DNA from: Saccharina japonica
Taxonomy: Eukaryota; Sar; Phaeophyceae; Laminariales; Laminariaceae
Assembly: GCA_008828725.1 (NCBI GenBank)
Contig: MEHQ01002986.1
Location: forward strand, 717,862-781,861
DNA length: 64,000 nt
Reading direction: 5' to 3'
Below, in pieces: positions 33,652 through 43,261 of the stretch (positions are counted from its first letter, which is position 1; every line of letters begins with the position of its first letter). Under the pieces are notes generated by a model. That model was not told the DNA's origin. It worked only from the letters and a program-made list of their open reading frames with translations, and ran no database searches. The position numbers and the translations under genes were made by a program.

Positions 33652-34776
33652 TCACCACGCTACCGCCGCAAGAGCGATCAAACACGCCCCGTAGGCCAAC
33701 GCCAGGGCTGGTGATAATACGCGCTGGGGCATTGCTGACGAATCCAAGGTGGTGAGCGGGCTTGGCGTCGGGCTAGGCTCGACGTAGCACGCCGCCTCCG
33801 TGTCTTTGCATTCGAAATCCCTGCAACTGTACTCCTTACCGAGATCGACGCAGGTACACTCACAGCAGTCACCTGCGCACCGTACGTGGCCAGCCGTGTG
33901 CCGGTTCGTTAAAATAAAAAATAAAGTTTTTTGAAGGGATAACAAAATGGGAAAAATAAGCGAATCTAGACAAGAGGGGGAACGCCCGGCAGGAGACACA
34001 ATATACACACCGACTATACCTGTGACATGTCTCTGAAAATACAAAGAGGGGTGTTGTCATTTGGTTGGAATGGTGGTATGTGGTAAACCAACAGTCATTA
34101 TTAATTTGGCTGGAAAGGTGGTACGTTGTATACCAGTAACCATACCGGTACAGTAGATGTAGATGTACATATAGGCATTCAGTCGATGGATGGTGGTACG
34201 GGGATTTTCAATCAATGGACACGGTAGCACCCTGACACCATTGCCCATTGCGGGGGCGCATATGTACACGAGAGCGTGCATCTCTCCAACCGTGACAAAA
34301 CAAAACAGAGGTGTTCACGGGTCGGGCCGAACCTCGCGGGCCGGGTTGGATCACTCGACAATACGCGCGACATTTTCGAAGACTCCGGACCTGACCCGAC
34401 CCGACTCGACCCGACCCGACCCGACCCAATCAGATCAGATCAGCTCAGACCCCACCCGACCTCACCCAACCCGACCCGATACCCTTGAAAACATCCGAGC
34501 CTGACTCGACCCGGCCCCCGCCCAAAACTGCTCACCTCCGTCGAATCCGCATTCCGCAACGTTGTTCGCATGCATATCGCAGAAGCTATCTCCCATAAGA
34601 GTCCATTCCCCCCCGATGGTCTCGTTCTCGCATTGGGGGAAAGCTTGTATGGCCGGGCTGGGTGTCTCCTCGATCGAATCCGCCCCATCAGAAGTCGTCG
34701 CCGCACCAACCCGGCCGCTCGTCACGGCGATCAGCAGCACAAGGATGGCAGCAGCCCACCTACGTATGGTATACAT
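33652..34776 (-). CDS. Secreted/GPI-type protein with a Notch (LNR) repeat, two exons
   Basis: Join 34776-34536 and 33872-33652 on minus: 153 residues. Exon 1 starts at ATG 34776 and encodes a signal peptide (basic MYTIRRW, then a hydrophobic core to about residue 20) and an LNR module, C49 to C83: GDSFCD, then NNVAECGFDGG. The 663-bp phase-1 intron (G|GTGAGC...GTGCGCAG|GTGAC) splits a glycine codon and restores GGDCCECTC. A cysteine-rich tail follows (C86, C88, C97, C102, C109), then a Pro/Ser/Thr spacer (113-127) and a C-terminal hydrophobic segment (132-153) as in GPI-anchored proteins. LNR modules bind calcium and occur in surface proteins. This one lacks some of the six usual cysteines. 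Target ligand unknown. A 7-codon upstream ORF overlaps the start. The splice is inferred from frame restoration. Confidence 0.8.
34388..34512. repeat. CCCGA/CCCAA pentamer tract in the LNR gene intron
   Basis: Degenerate GACCCGACCCGACC pentamers begin ~20 bp downstream of the exon 1 donor. Similar short tracts are at ~35330-35350 and, inverted, at 2722-2772. The shared flank CTTGAAAAC / CTGAAAAC suggests a dispersed repeat rather than pure slippage. Confidence 0.65.
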
Positions 34777-34892
34777 GTATCATGGTTGGGAAACCGAACA
34801 AAGAAGGATTGGTATTTTGACACACGAAACCGTTTTCATTGAAAATATCACAATGGCGAAAAAAAAACAGAACGGACAAGTGTCAATCATAT
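34777..34892 (-). promoter_or_regulatory. 5' flank of the LNR gene with an overlapping uORF
   Basis: An ATG seven bases before the annotated start, in better context (AACCATG), opens a 7-codon frame ending at TAG inside exon 1. If transcribed, it would be expected to reduce initiation at the main start. No TATA box or initiator is clear. Confidence 0.35.
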
Positions 34893-34955
34893 ATTGACAT
34901 AAACAACGTTGTATTGACACACATAACGCTGTATTGACATTAGTAACGTATTGAA
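34893..34955. repeat. Short tandem repeat, ~25-bp unit x 2.5
   Basis: GTATTGACA..ATAACG-type units lie upstream of the LNR gene. Confidence 0.7.
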
Positions 34956-35405
34956 AAAACAACTAAAAACAACCCTGTTTAGCGGATACGCACAAACGTA
35001 AACCGTTACAAATTAAGAAACAAACACCACCAAACGGTCAAAAGTTGGTATTCGAGGAAAGTTGTTGATAACGACAAATATCATGAGGATTGCGTGCCCC
35101 CCGCTCCCGCTTGTCATGGTTTTTGGTCAAACGAGCCAAAATATGGTTCATACCGAAGAAAATGATTGATATCAGGCAGCAGAGAATGGTTAATTCTAAA
35201 ACATACGAAGGATCTGCTTCGCAGGACTGTTCGCGGGTGTTCGTGGGTTGAGTCCAACCAAGCTGGTCAGGCCCGGTGGTGTCTTGTAACGGTGACCAGA
35301 AACGCTTCCGGAGAATATAAAAACCTCTTGACCCGACCCGACCTGACCCGAGATATCTGAAAACCTCACGGTCTCTCGAAAGCTGGTGTAATTTGACAAA
35401 TACAA
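34956..35405. other. Spacer, nothing recognised
   Basis: AT-rich with a brief CCCGA tract at 35328-35350. No gene. Confidence 0.4.
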
Positions 35406-35492
35406 ACTCCTAACAGAGGCTAACGGAGAATCGAACCCAGGACATCAACGCTTTCAGTATTCGAGGTTAACTACTAGACCACCGGGGGCGGC
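35405..35492 (-). repeat. tRNA-like sequence (SINE head or tRNA relic)
   Basis: On minus, TGGTCTAGTAGTTAACC matches an internal A box and GGGTTCGATTCTC a B box, at the spacing of a tRNA. The T-arm nearly pairs, but the anticodon arm is irregular and the acceptor ends do not pair (CCCCCGG against TTAGCCT). So it is not a functional tRNA. More likely a tRNA-derived retroposon head or a dead tRNA copy. Confidence 0.5.
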
Positions 35493-36225
35493 CGGGGTCG
35501 TTTGGTGCTGATGATGGCATGTTTCTCTCGTGTTATCGTAATAATCGTGGTTATAGCCCAAGGGCCAAAACAAGGTATATATTATACGTACCACAGGTAT
35601 ATCTTCTGAGAGCGTTGCCGTGAGCGTGGATCATTTTGGCGCCGTCGTGAAAAACAAAATCGCTTCGGTAGTTCTGCTCAACAAGACGGGAAAAGCAGAA
35701 ATGTCATGCTTGGTCTTTTTTACGCAGTTATTGGGCGTTTTGGCGAGTTTTTTTTTCCCCCTTTTTCCCCATAATATGTCGTCGCAGTGCTTGGGCGGAC
35801 TCGGACTGTACGCGATGACATAAGAAGCATGAAAACGAGTGTTGAGTGTTGACTATCTTGAAGATGCTCCCTGATCGATTATATCTAGTCTAATGTAACA
35901 TTCGAAAAAAAACGCGAAAGTACGCAAAAAAAACGAAACTACGAAAACCCATGGTAAATACGTGGGAAAATATCGTAGACTTCGTACTCGTATATTACCG
36001 GGTACGAGCATAACATTTCACTCCGCACCATATCGCGTTTGTCCCATATCGTGTTTGTCCCATATCGTGTTTGTCCCATATCGTATTATACCATTTTTCC
36101 TTTTTATATTTGTATCCTGTACCTGGTATATGCCAGGTAGACTACGTATCACTGTACCTGGTATGAATTGTATATACCGGTACAATATACGAATACCTAT
36201 TATATTATATGTATCATACCTATTA
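35493..36225. other. Spacer, AT-rich
   Basis: CCCATATCGTGTTTGT is repeated in tandem at 36030-36085. ACCTGGTATAT and its inverse recur at 36120-36185. No gene. Confidence 0.4.
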
Positions 36226-36372
36226 CGTGTGTGTTGTTCAAAATCAAACCGCTTTTTCTACCCGTCGACATCCACCACACCTGGTGTTCCGCGCCTATTC
36301 TTCATCTTACAAGGAAAACATGTTACGTGATCACAAAGTACGCTTTGCCGACAAGTAAAACACCGGTTCAAG
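36226..36372 (-). mobile_element. Family B repeat, 5'-truncated
   Basis: On minus it starts inside the element (near TTTGTGATCACG), runs through GATGTCGACGGGTAGAAA and ends ..GAACAACACACAC. Confidence 0.65.
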
Positions 36373-36529
36373 GTAAAGAACACACACATTGTAACGTATG
36401 GAGTAAGGAGTAAGGAGCGTAGACATTTTATTTTTTTCCCCCCATCCCGTGTATTATTTTCGTACTTCTGTCTTTCTCCCTCCCCAGTCATAACTCAGAT
36501 CCGGGGTCACAAAGTAGGCACCTCTCCCT

Positions 36530-36768
36530 CCTCCCCCACTACGGTTCTTGCCTTGGTTTTTATCGCGCAGAGGGTTCAGCCTTCCCAACGATCGTCGATT
36601 TTCATCAAATTTTGCTAACTCACGCTCTCGCGCTTTCCCCTGTAGTCAAGATATTGCGAGAAAAGTCCCTACAAGCATGCACTCGGGGGGGCTCGAACTC
36701 ACGATTTCGACTCTTAACAGGCTTCGTGGTTACCTGCTAGCTCACCGGAGCGACCGGTGTTGCAATGC
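36530..36768 (-). repeat. Candidate tRNA-derived SINE
   Basis: On minus, from 36768: GGTGAGCTAGCAGGTAACC resembles an A box and GTGAGTTCGAGCC a B box, 45 bp apart. A unique body of ~150 bp follows. The tRNA arms do not fold well, so it is a retroposon head rather than a tRNA gene. No second copy is in the window, so the body limits are guessed. Confidence 0.4.
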
Positions 36769-37125
36769 AACTATTAATAACACAATACAATGTCACCGTA
36801 CCTGGTATTGCTGTACTTGAATTAAAAGTACCTCAGTCCTGATGTACATATATACCATACCAAACTCTACATATCTTATATGAGAGCCCAGGATTGCTCC
36901 TTTTGTGCTTCCGTATTTCTCTTTTCAATACCTCTAGATTGCTATCAATAGCACATGTAGTCGTGTTTGTCGTATCCCATAATATATTCGACGACGTAAC
37001 ATTGCATTGTCTTACATCTTACAGTGTAACTTACGTCTTCTCATGTTTTTGTTTGGTTGTTTGATTGTTTGTTGATTTGCTTTATTACGTTTATTTATTT
37101 TCTTCATGTTTTCCTTTTCGCTTTT
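36769..37125. other. T-rich spacer
   Basis: Long pyrimidine-rich stretch (37040-37160), part of which is the 5' end of the next family B copy. No gene. Confidence 0.4.
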
Positions 37126-37376
37126 TCTCTTCTTTACTCTTTTTTTCTTCTTTCATGCACCTGGATTGCTAGCAGGGTAGGTCTTGCCTGTCGTATACCA
37201 GGTATGGCATTGCATTGTCTGCTCTGCTTACTGCACTGCAGCGTAGTACCTCTGGGTCGTAGTTTTGTGGCCACAGAACTGGTACCTTTTTAGGATGAAG
37301 AATCGGCACGGACACTGCGTGTGCTGGATGTCGACGGGTAGCAAGGAAGGTTCAATGTGAAGAACACACAAACTGG
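37126..37376 (+). mobile_element. Family B repeat, near full length
   Basis: Starts in a T/C-rich run, then CACCTGGATTGCTAGCAGGG, GGATGAAGAATCGGCACGG, GATGTCGACGGGTAGCAA, and ends GTGAAGAACACACAAA. Closest relative is 3620-3890. Confidence 0.7.
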
Positions 37377-37384
37377 CATATCAT

Positions 37385-37512
37385 ATGTGCCGTGGTTTTG
37401 TGACCACAGAGCTTGTATCTCTCTAGGATGAAGAATCGGCACGGACACTGGGTGTGCCGGGTGTCAACGGGTAGAAATAACGGGTTGAAGTGCAGAACAC
37501 ACACGAGTAACG
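37385..37512 (+). mobile_element. Family B repeat, 5'-truncated, in tandem with the previous
   Basis: Contains only the 3' ~120 bp of the family (from TATGTGCCGTGGTTTTGTG) and ends GAACACACACG. Head-to-tail with the preceding copy with ~10 bp between. Confidence 0.7.
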
Positions 37513-38001
37513 AGTATACGTTTACTGTTTTACGGTGCCGCAATGCATGGCGACTGGCTTACAGTGGTAGCGACGGCTAACTGAAACGGAAGCCACCTGC
37601 GGAAGACTGCATTAAACCGTACTCACTGCTGTGGGGAGCCCAAGCTGCGGGTAGCGCAAGCCGCCCTTACAGGGCTGACAACACAATGAACAACAAAATT
37701 AGCGAAAGACTGCGGAGGACCGACGTGGTGCGGGTGCCGCACCTCGAGACGAACGCCTATTTCACGCCCTGGTATGAACTACTGTATGATCAGGTGTCCT
37801 GTACTGGTGCTGTAGTGAGTAATCGTATACCGTATATACAAACTGCAACTGCTGCACATATTTCGGCGCCTGCCTGCCTGCCTGCCTGCCTGCCCTGCTG
37901 TTTCTGTGACTACCAGGGCTATAATATGATTAGGTGGTGAAATGCCGCGCAGTTGCACTATTTTCCTGAGGAATCGGTGCAGCGCACCACAAAGAGAAGT
38001 A
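37513..38001. other. Spacer with a TGCC microsatellite
   Basis: CCTG/TGCC tetramer tract at 37868-37896. Overlapping frames without motifs. Confidence 0.4.
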
Positions 38002-38120
38002 GATGTGCGGCTTGCCGCACATCCGTTTTCGACCCCCGCACCTTTTTTGGCCACAGGCCCAAAAAAATGTGCGGGTTTATTTCGCCGAAGGCGTTTTTCG
38101 GGCGAAAACATTTTGAGGCC
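38002..38120. other. Cluster of DNA/RNA hairpins
   Basis: GATGTGCGG-CTTG-CCGCACATC (38002-38023) is a perfect 9-bp stem. A longer hairpin (about 38035-38077) pairs CCCGCAC, a T6GG arm and their complements around ACA. CGCC-GAA-GGCG follows at 38083-38093, then TTTTCGGGCGAAAA. Four adjacent hairpins in ~115 bp. Confidence 0.75.
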
Positions 38121-38263
38121 TTTTTGTGACATTTTCGACAAGCTCATGCTGATTTTCTTCGTGGCTTTTAATTTTGAGGGAACTGAGTTCAAACTTATGA
38201 CGGTTTTCTCTGTCCTAGGATGAAACAAGGCTTCAAAGGCTCGCAAATACAGAGGAATGCCGT

Positions 38264-38930
38264 ATATGACAAGTGTATACCACACCCCATTTTGTATAGC
38301 ACACCCCCACGGTTACCACCCGGGTGGCCATTATTCTAAAATCCTAAACGACCACCCGAGTTATCACCCGGGGGGGGTACGGTGTATACAGTACCACATC
38401 CCCTGAGGAAATGCCACAATATCATTATGACAACCCCAAGTTATCACCGTGGGTGAAAGCGTGCCGATCAACAAAACGAGTACCGGTACCGGAACAGCAC
38501 AGCAGCAGCAGCAGCAGCACACCAGGTGTGCGAGAGTACCACAGCTTGCCTTATGGAGACTATTAATAGCAGCATAGAGGTGGACGAGGTACAGAGCCGC
38601 AGTACAAGCGTGGTCCATCGCAACGGGCAAAGCATGTCTGCGGCTCAGACAACTGCTGCTGCGGTTCCAGGCTCGATCGCCTGTTTTTTTTGCCGTTTGC
38701 CTAGAATATGGCAGCAAGACTCGTTTGAAAGCACTGTTATCACCCCCCCCATGTTATCACACCCCTACGGTATACCACCCGGGGTGGTGAATAATCTAAA
38801 CTGCCAAACGACCACCCACTTCATCACCGGGGGTACGGTGTATACCACACCCCCACGGTATACCACCCCGGGTGATAAAAATCCAAAACCCAAAATATTA
38901 TCACCGGGGGTGTGGTACACACTGTCATAT
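38264..38930 (+). mobile_element. Family E element, complete (667 bp)
   Basis: Inverted ends ATATGACAAGTGTATACCAC and ATATGACAGTGTGTACCACA. Subterminal arms carry many copies of TGTATACCACACCCC, CCACCCGGGTGG and GTTATCACC on both strands. The centre has a CAG run (38498-38519) and a frame that is open in both copies (38526-38780 here). No transposase is recognised. The TSD is not clear because the outermost ATATGACA may itself be terminal. Superfamily unknown. Confidence 0.75.
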
Positions 38931-39105
38931 CCGGTAGGTGGTTTCAATGATTCGAGTGGTTGTCTATCCATCTATCTATCTACGATCAGATGAGGGGGGA
39001 AAAACGCTAAAATAAGTAACCCCGTGAAAATAATGCCTGTGCTTGATTCTTTGTTATTTGCAAGAAGAGCGAATGAGACGCACATTTTGAAAAAAATTAC
39101 GCACG

Positions 39106-39671
39106 TATATACCGTAATCATGCGAAGGTTCGCACCGGGTGCGATCGCGTTTTTAAATGTTTTTACGTTGTGTTTTTTATCGCACCCCGGTGCTGTCTCT
39201 CCGATGGGTGCGTTCTCTCCGATGGGGGTGCGGAAACACAACTAAATCATGCCGTTCTTCTATTTTGGCACACCCCCGATGCGATCTCTCCGATGGGTGC
39301 GCTGCTGAATCGAAATACACCGGGCCGTACTGGGGCAACGGTGCTGCGTAAATGACTCAAAGCTACCTAAAACGACTTGACCTACCATGGGTTGGTAAAG
39401 TACGTTTGAGAGGAGTGGCGCACTGGTGATATCTCATCGGAGTATGGAAGCAATGAGAATATTACCTACTACAGACCCGCTGCGGTGGCCTTTAAATTTC
39501 AATTTATGTCCGAGAGATCGCACCGCGGTGCGATCTCTCCGATGGGGGTGCGCAAACACGATAAAATGTTTCTACCTTGTGTTTTTTATCGCCCCCCGGT
39601 GCTATCTCTCCGATGGGTGCCAACCTTCCGATGGGTGCGAACCTTCGCGTGATTACGATTACGGTATGTAT
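39106..39671. mobile_element. TIR element with CCGATGGGTGCG subterminal repeats (~566 bp)
   Basis: The left end (TACCGTAATCATGCGAAGG then TTCGCACC) is inverted at the right (GGTGCGAACCTTCGCGTG then ATTACGGTA). Between them the dodecamer CTCCGATGGG[T/G]GTGCG-type motif occurs at least seven times, and CGCACCGCGGTGCG makes a central palindrome. No coding capacity. Confidence 0.75.
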
Positions 39672-39854
39672 GTCCAAAGCATTCGCCTCCGGCGGGCCTC
39701 CGGGGGCCCTCCGGGAGCGCACCACAGGCTGGAACACTAATTATAACCCGGGTGACTGGTGACTATGTACTATTAAAACTAATACTACTGCTGCCGCGGC
39801 TCGTGTTGCGCGCGTATTATATGCTGTCATCAGACGTAGATACGTATTACTGTA

Positions 39855-40016
39855 CAGGACACCTGATAAGAAACAGGCTTAACACGAAAGCTAGGCTGAG
39901 ATTTGGAATAAAATAAGAAATTAGGGAGTCATTATCTTGATTAGTGTAGAATGCACCCTCTCTCAAATAGGAAACCCAGCCTGGGCCAGCTTTCCTGTTT
40001 CTTATTAGGTGTCCTG
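39855..40016. mobile_element. M2 MITE, copy 1 (162 bp)
   Basis: Inverted ends CAGGACACCTGATAAGAAAC / GTTTCTTATTAGGTGTCCTG, with TA on both sides (39853-39854, 40017-40018). A TA target duplication suggests the Tc1/mariner group. The second copy is at 47125. Confidence 0.87.
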
Positions 40017-40034
40017 TACTGTATACAGACAGGG

Positions 40035-40329
40035 TTTTTTTGCGGGGGGGGGGTCTCTCCTTGTCGCGTTTTCTTTTGTTTTCTCTCTTTCACACATCTG
40101 GGATTGCCAGCAGGGTAGGTCGCGCCCGTCGTATGATACATAGCATTGTACTGCTGTCCATTGTCTGCCCTGCTTACTGCATTGCAACGTAGAATATCTG
40201 TGTCGTAGTTTCGTGACCACAGAACTTGTATCTCTTTACGTACCGCGAAGAGTCGGCACGGACACTGGGTGTGCTGGATGTCGACGGGTAGAAAAGACGG
40301 TTTATTGTGAACAACACACACGCACTGCT
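40035..40329 (+). mobile_element. Family B repeat, near full length, abutting hAT-3
   Basis: T/C-rich start, GGGATTGCCAGCAGGGTAGG, GAGTCGGCACGGACACTGG, GATGTCGACGGGTAGAAA and the tail AACAACACACACGCAC. hAT-3 inserted ~10 bp beyond its 3' end. Confidence 0.7.
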
Positions 40330-40337
40330 GTTGCATG

Positions 40338-40907
40338 CAGTGATGTCGGATTTCGGCTGAAATTCCTCGTGCTTTCGCGTATTTCGGCAAAAAGCAACAC
40401 TTGGACTTCTTTCGCGTAATTTCGGCAAAACAGGGGACGTTTAAAAAACCTCCCCGGGTACGATCAAAGTGCACATAATAGAATGTGCGAAACCCATTTT
40501 ATATATTTTTATTTAATTTATCTGATTTTATATCATTATTTTGGTTCGTGCTGTAGCGCCCCGGCAGTGCTGGAAGCCTCCGCCATCATGACACCAACAA
40601 CGGAGGCCGGCCTACTCTTCGTCCTCAATACCATCGGTGGGGAGAAGTGGTACAGCCTCCTTGGTTAGGGGCGATGTTTATGAAAGGGTCGAATTTGGCG
40701 CCCAGGGAGAGCTCGCAGGGCCACAGCGCAAGCTCGGAGTCCAAATACGGCGCCCAGGGAGAGCAAAAATGCAGGGTTTCCTATAGAAATGTATGGCTTG
40801 TGATATTAGGGGATGTGGGGCTTCCGGTAATTGCGTCGGCCAATCACCGTGCTTACGGCAAAAACAAGCTCGCCGAAAGCACGAAATTACGAAATCCGAC
40901 ATTACTG
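40338..40907. mobile_element. hAT-3, 570-bp non-autonomous hAT element
   Basis: The 8-bp TSD GTTGCATG is exact on both sides (40330-40337, 40908-40915). Inverted ends: CAGTGATGTCGGATTTCG and, reverse complemented, CAGTAATGTCGGATTTCG. Subterminal TTTCGGC / CGTGCTTTCG motifs occur in both arms. A GC-richer core (40545-40765) contains a short open frame ending in GGEKWYSLLG and a duplicated AATTTGGCGCCCAGGGAGAG-like block. It differs in composition from the arms and may be captured host sequence. No transposase. Confidence 0.93.
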
Positions 40908-40915
40908 GTTGCATG

Positions 40916-41204
40916 TGTGATTGTAACGTTGCAAGCTGAATAAACGGTACCGGTAGCAATTCTACCCGGCGGTATAACGGCCAAGCTGAATAAACCAGGA
41001 AAAAAAAAAAAAGGAATGCATATATATAAACTCCGTACATATTATACGTGTATATAAAACGTCAAAAAAGGAAAAGCAAAGCACCTAGATCCCCACTGCT
41101 CGTTGTACGCTACGTAGTGGTGCGTGTGTGTTCTCGCAGCGAAAACAGCAGTAGGGGTGTCATGCTTTATAGTATACTTCGCTGAGGAGAGCAGCACCAG
41201 AGCA
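40916..41204. other. Spacer, nothing recognised
   Basis: A-run at 40998-41012 and TATATA at 41020-41055. GCTGAATAAAC is repeated (40937, 40984). Confidence 0.4.
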
Positions 41205-42075
41205 ATAGGGTTGCACCCCGGCCTCAAAATTTGGAACCGGTAACCGGACCGGATTGTGGGGGGTTCAGACGGAACCGGAACCGGGTACCCGGCCTGCTTT
41301 CAGCCCGGGTACCCGGGTACCCGGGTACCCGGTTACCCGGGTTACCATGCACTAGTATCTCCCCTTTTAGAGTCTCAGCGGACCTGAACGGTCCGCAGGC
41401 GTCGTGGTAAGGCGGACGGTGGGAGGGAATGGCTTCATTTCGTCTATTCTTTCAATGAATCATGCCAAAGAAAGAAGATAGAAGGCAGAAGGCTGTCTCT
41501 TGCAATATGCTCTGAGAGAGGTGTTTGTGTTAAATGTTAAAATACACCACTCACACAGAGACTAGCCAGGCTGCTGGGTTTATACCCCCCTTGTATATCC
41601 CCTTCTTTTGTCCCCTATTTCACAGCAGAAAGGAAGTAGGCCGCCTCAGGGAGAATAATTACCCCCTCCCCTTGCACTCTGTTGCGAATGGTCCACGTTA
41701 TACACGTCATCCATGTCCTGGCTCATGGCTCATATCATTCGTGTGTGTCCTGGTAGCTGGTAGGGGTATCGTCTGTGTGTCACGTGTTGTGCGAAGGCTG
41801 TAGGAGAGAAGGGAGAAAAGGAAAAAGGAGAATCTAGGGGCACAAGCAGTGTAGTATGTATAAATCAACGTATATCCTTGGTATATCCCAGTTTTGGGGG
41901 TTCCGTATAGCACAATCAACGGGTACCCGGGTACCCGGGTACTATCCGGGTACCCGGGGTCCAAATAATTACCCGGGGTAAATTTATTTGTTCCGGTCCG
42001 ATTCCGGTTCCGACGGTTCCGGGTACCCGCCACCGGGTTCCCGGTTCTGTCAGACGGGGTGCAAAGCAACCAGAG
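41205..42075. mobile_element. hAT-4, candidate hAT-like element with GGTACCC arms
   Basis: Inverted ends TAGGGTTGCACCCCG and GGTTGCTTTGCACCCCG (right, reverse complemented) are flanked by near-identical AGAGCAA / AGAGCGA. Both arms are dense in CCGGTTCC and GGGTACCCGGGTACCC palindromes (41260-41345, 41918-42050), the same design as hAT-1 with its CGGTTTTT clusters. TSD and termini are imperfect, so hAT is the best guess only. Interior frames carry no motif. Confidence 0.6.
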
Positions 42076-42309
42076 CGAGGTTTCGTACGGATGTGGAGGC
42101 GAAAATTGACCTTGATTAGGGCGGTAGCCGCTCAGAATACGGCGGCAACCGCTGTGTACTGCTGTGTAGGGTCCGGTGCTGGTATCCTCCCTAACCGCGT
42201 TTTTTATCGCGACAAGCCGCTTTCGACATTTTAACCGCCTGATCTCGAGTGACCACCTTAACCTGGCTATAAACCGCCTTATACAGGCCCCACTCTTTGC
42301 TATTAATAC

Positions 42310-43253
42310 TGAGGATGCGTATTTCCCGGTAGCGGCAATTACCCGAAATTAATAGGGCTCGAGGTAATATTTTTTTTCAGAGGAAATTACGTTTTTGTTC
42401 CCCATCCCCGGGTAAATAACGCCTCCATATAGAATGGAAATCCCCGTTTTTTTTTTAGCGCTGCCAAGCGCCCACCAAGCTGTGCAGCAGAGCAGAGCGC
42501 TACGTAGGCACCCACAGGCCCCTGATATACCACACAGATAGCATATAGAGGAACTGTATGTTATGGCGAGCGGAATCATCGAAGAAATGTATAATAATAT
42601 AAAATACAATAATATATTATATGAGCTAACATATTCGAATGGAAAGGGTGAACTCGGCGCAGATTCGGCTGGAACGCTGGGATTTCGTTGAGGCGTCCAG
42701 CGTCCATCTTTACAGTTTCTCTAGTCGTGGATAAGGTTGCGATCGTTACACGCGTGCGAAGCAGCGCGCACTGCTGTAACTGCTCATTTCCTGCTTTGCG
42801 CTTTGTGTGTTGCTGATTTACTTCGCGATTTAAGTATATTCGTACATGAGAGATCGCTATCAGCACTACGGCAGTAGTCCTATTATTCCAGTATCAAATA
42901 AACGGCTGCAGGACAAATCAACGAGGACACGAACAAGTGAAAAATCAACTGAAACCGAACATTTACTCAAGTACTTGCATTGTGCGCAACTGCTACCTGG
43001 TGGTGCGGTGGTGCAGGTAGAGTGTAGAGTGAAAATCATCGAAAATGGCTGTCCGAAGGCCTGACCAAATCTTATACTTGTGCTTCATGTAGTGCATGGG
43101 CCACCCGGGGATGATATTTTTTGTCCCCCCCCCAAAATTACGCCTTTTTTTCCTCGAACGAGAGGAAATACGTAGGGGAAATTTTCCGGAAAGACTGAAA
43201 AAGGCTGTTTCCCGGAAAAATTTGGGTTCCGGGTGAGGAAATACGCATCCCTG
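42310..43253. mobile_element. hAT-2, third copy with intact TSD (944 bp)
   Basis: ATTAATAC is duplicated exactly at 42302-42309 and 43254-43261. Ends are TGAGGATGCGTATTTCCCGG (three changes at the tip relative to the other copies) and, inverted, CAGGGATGCGTATTTCCTCA. Collinear with 11480-12425 at roughly 85-90% identity by eye, so this is an older independent insertion. Non-coding. Confidence 0.92.
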
Positions 43254-43261
43254 ATTAATAC

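Noticed and set aside
35405..35492. Functional tRNA gene (anticodon loop with GAA would suggest Phe)
   Set aside because: Anticodon and acceptor stems do not pair. Only the internal promoter-like words are conserved.
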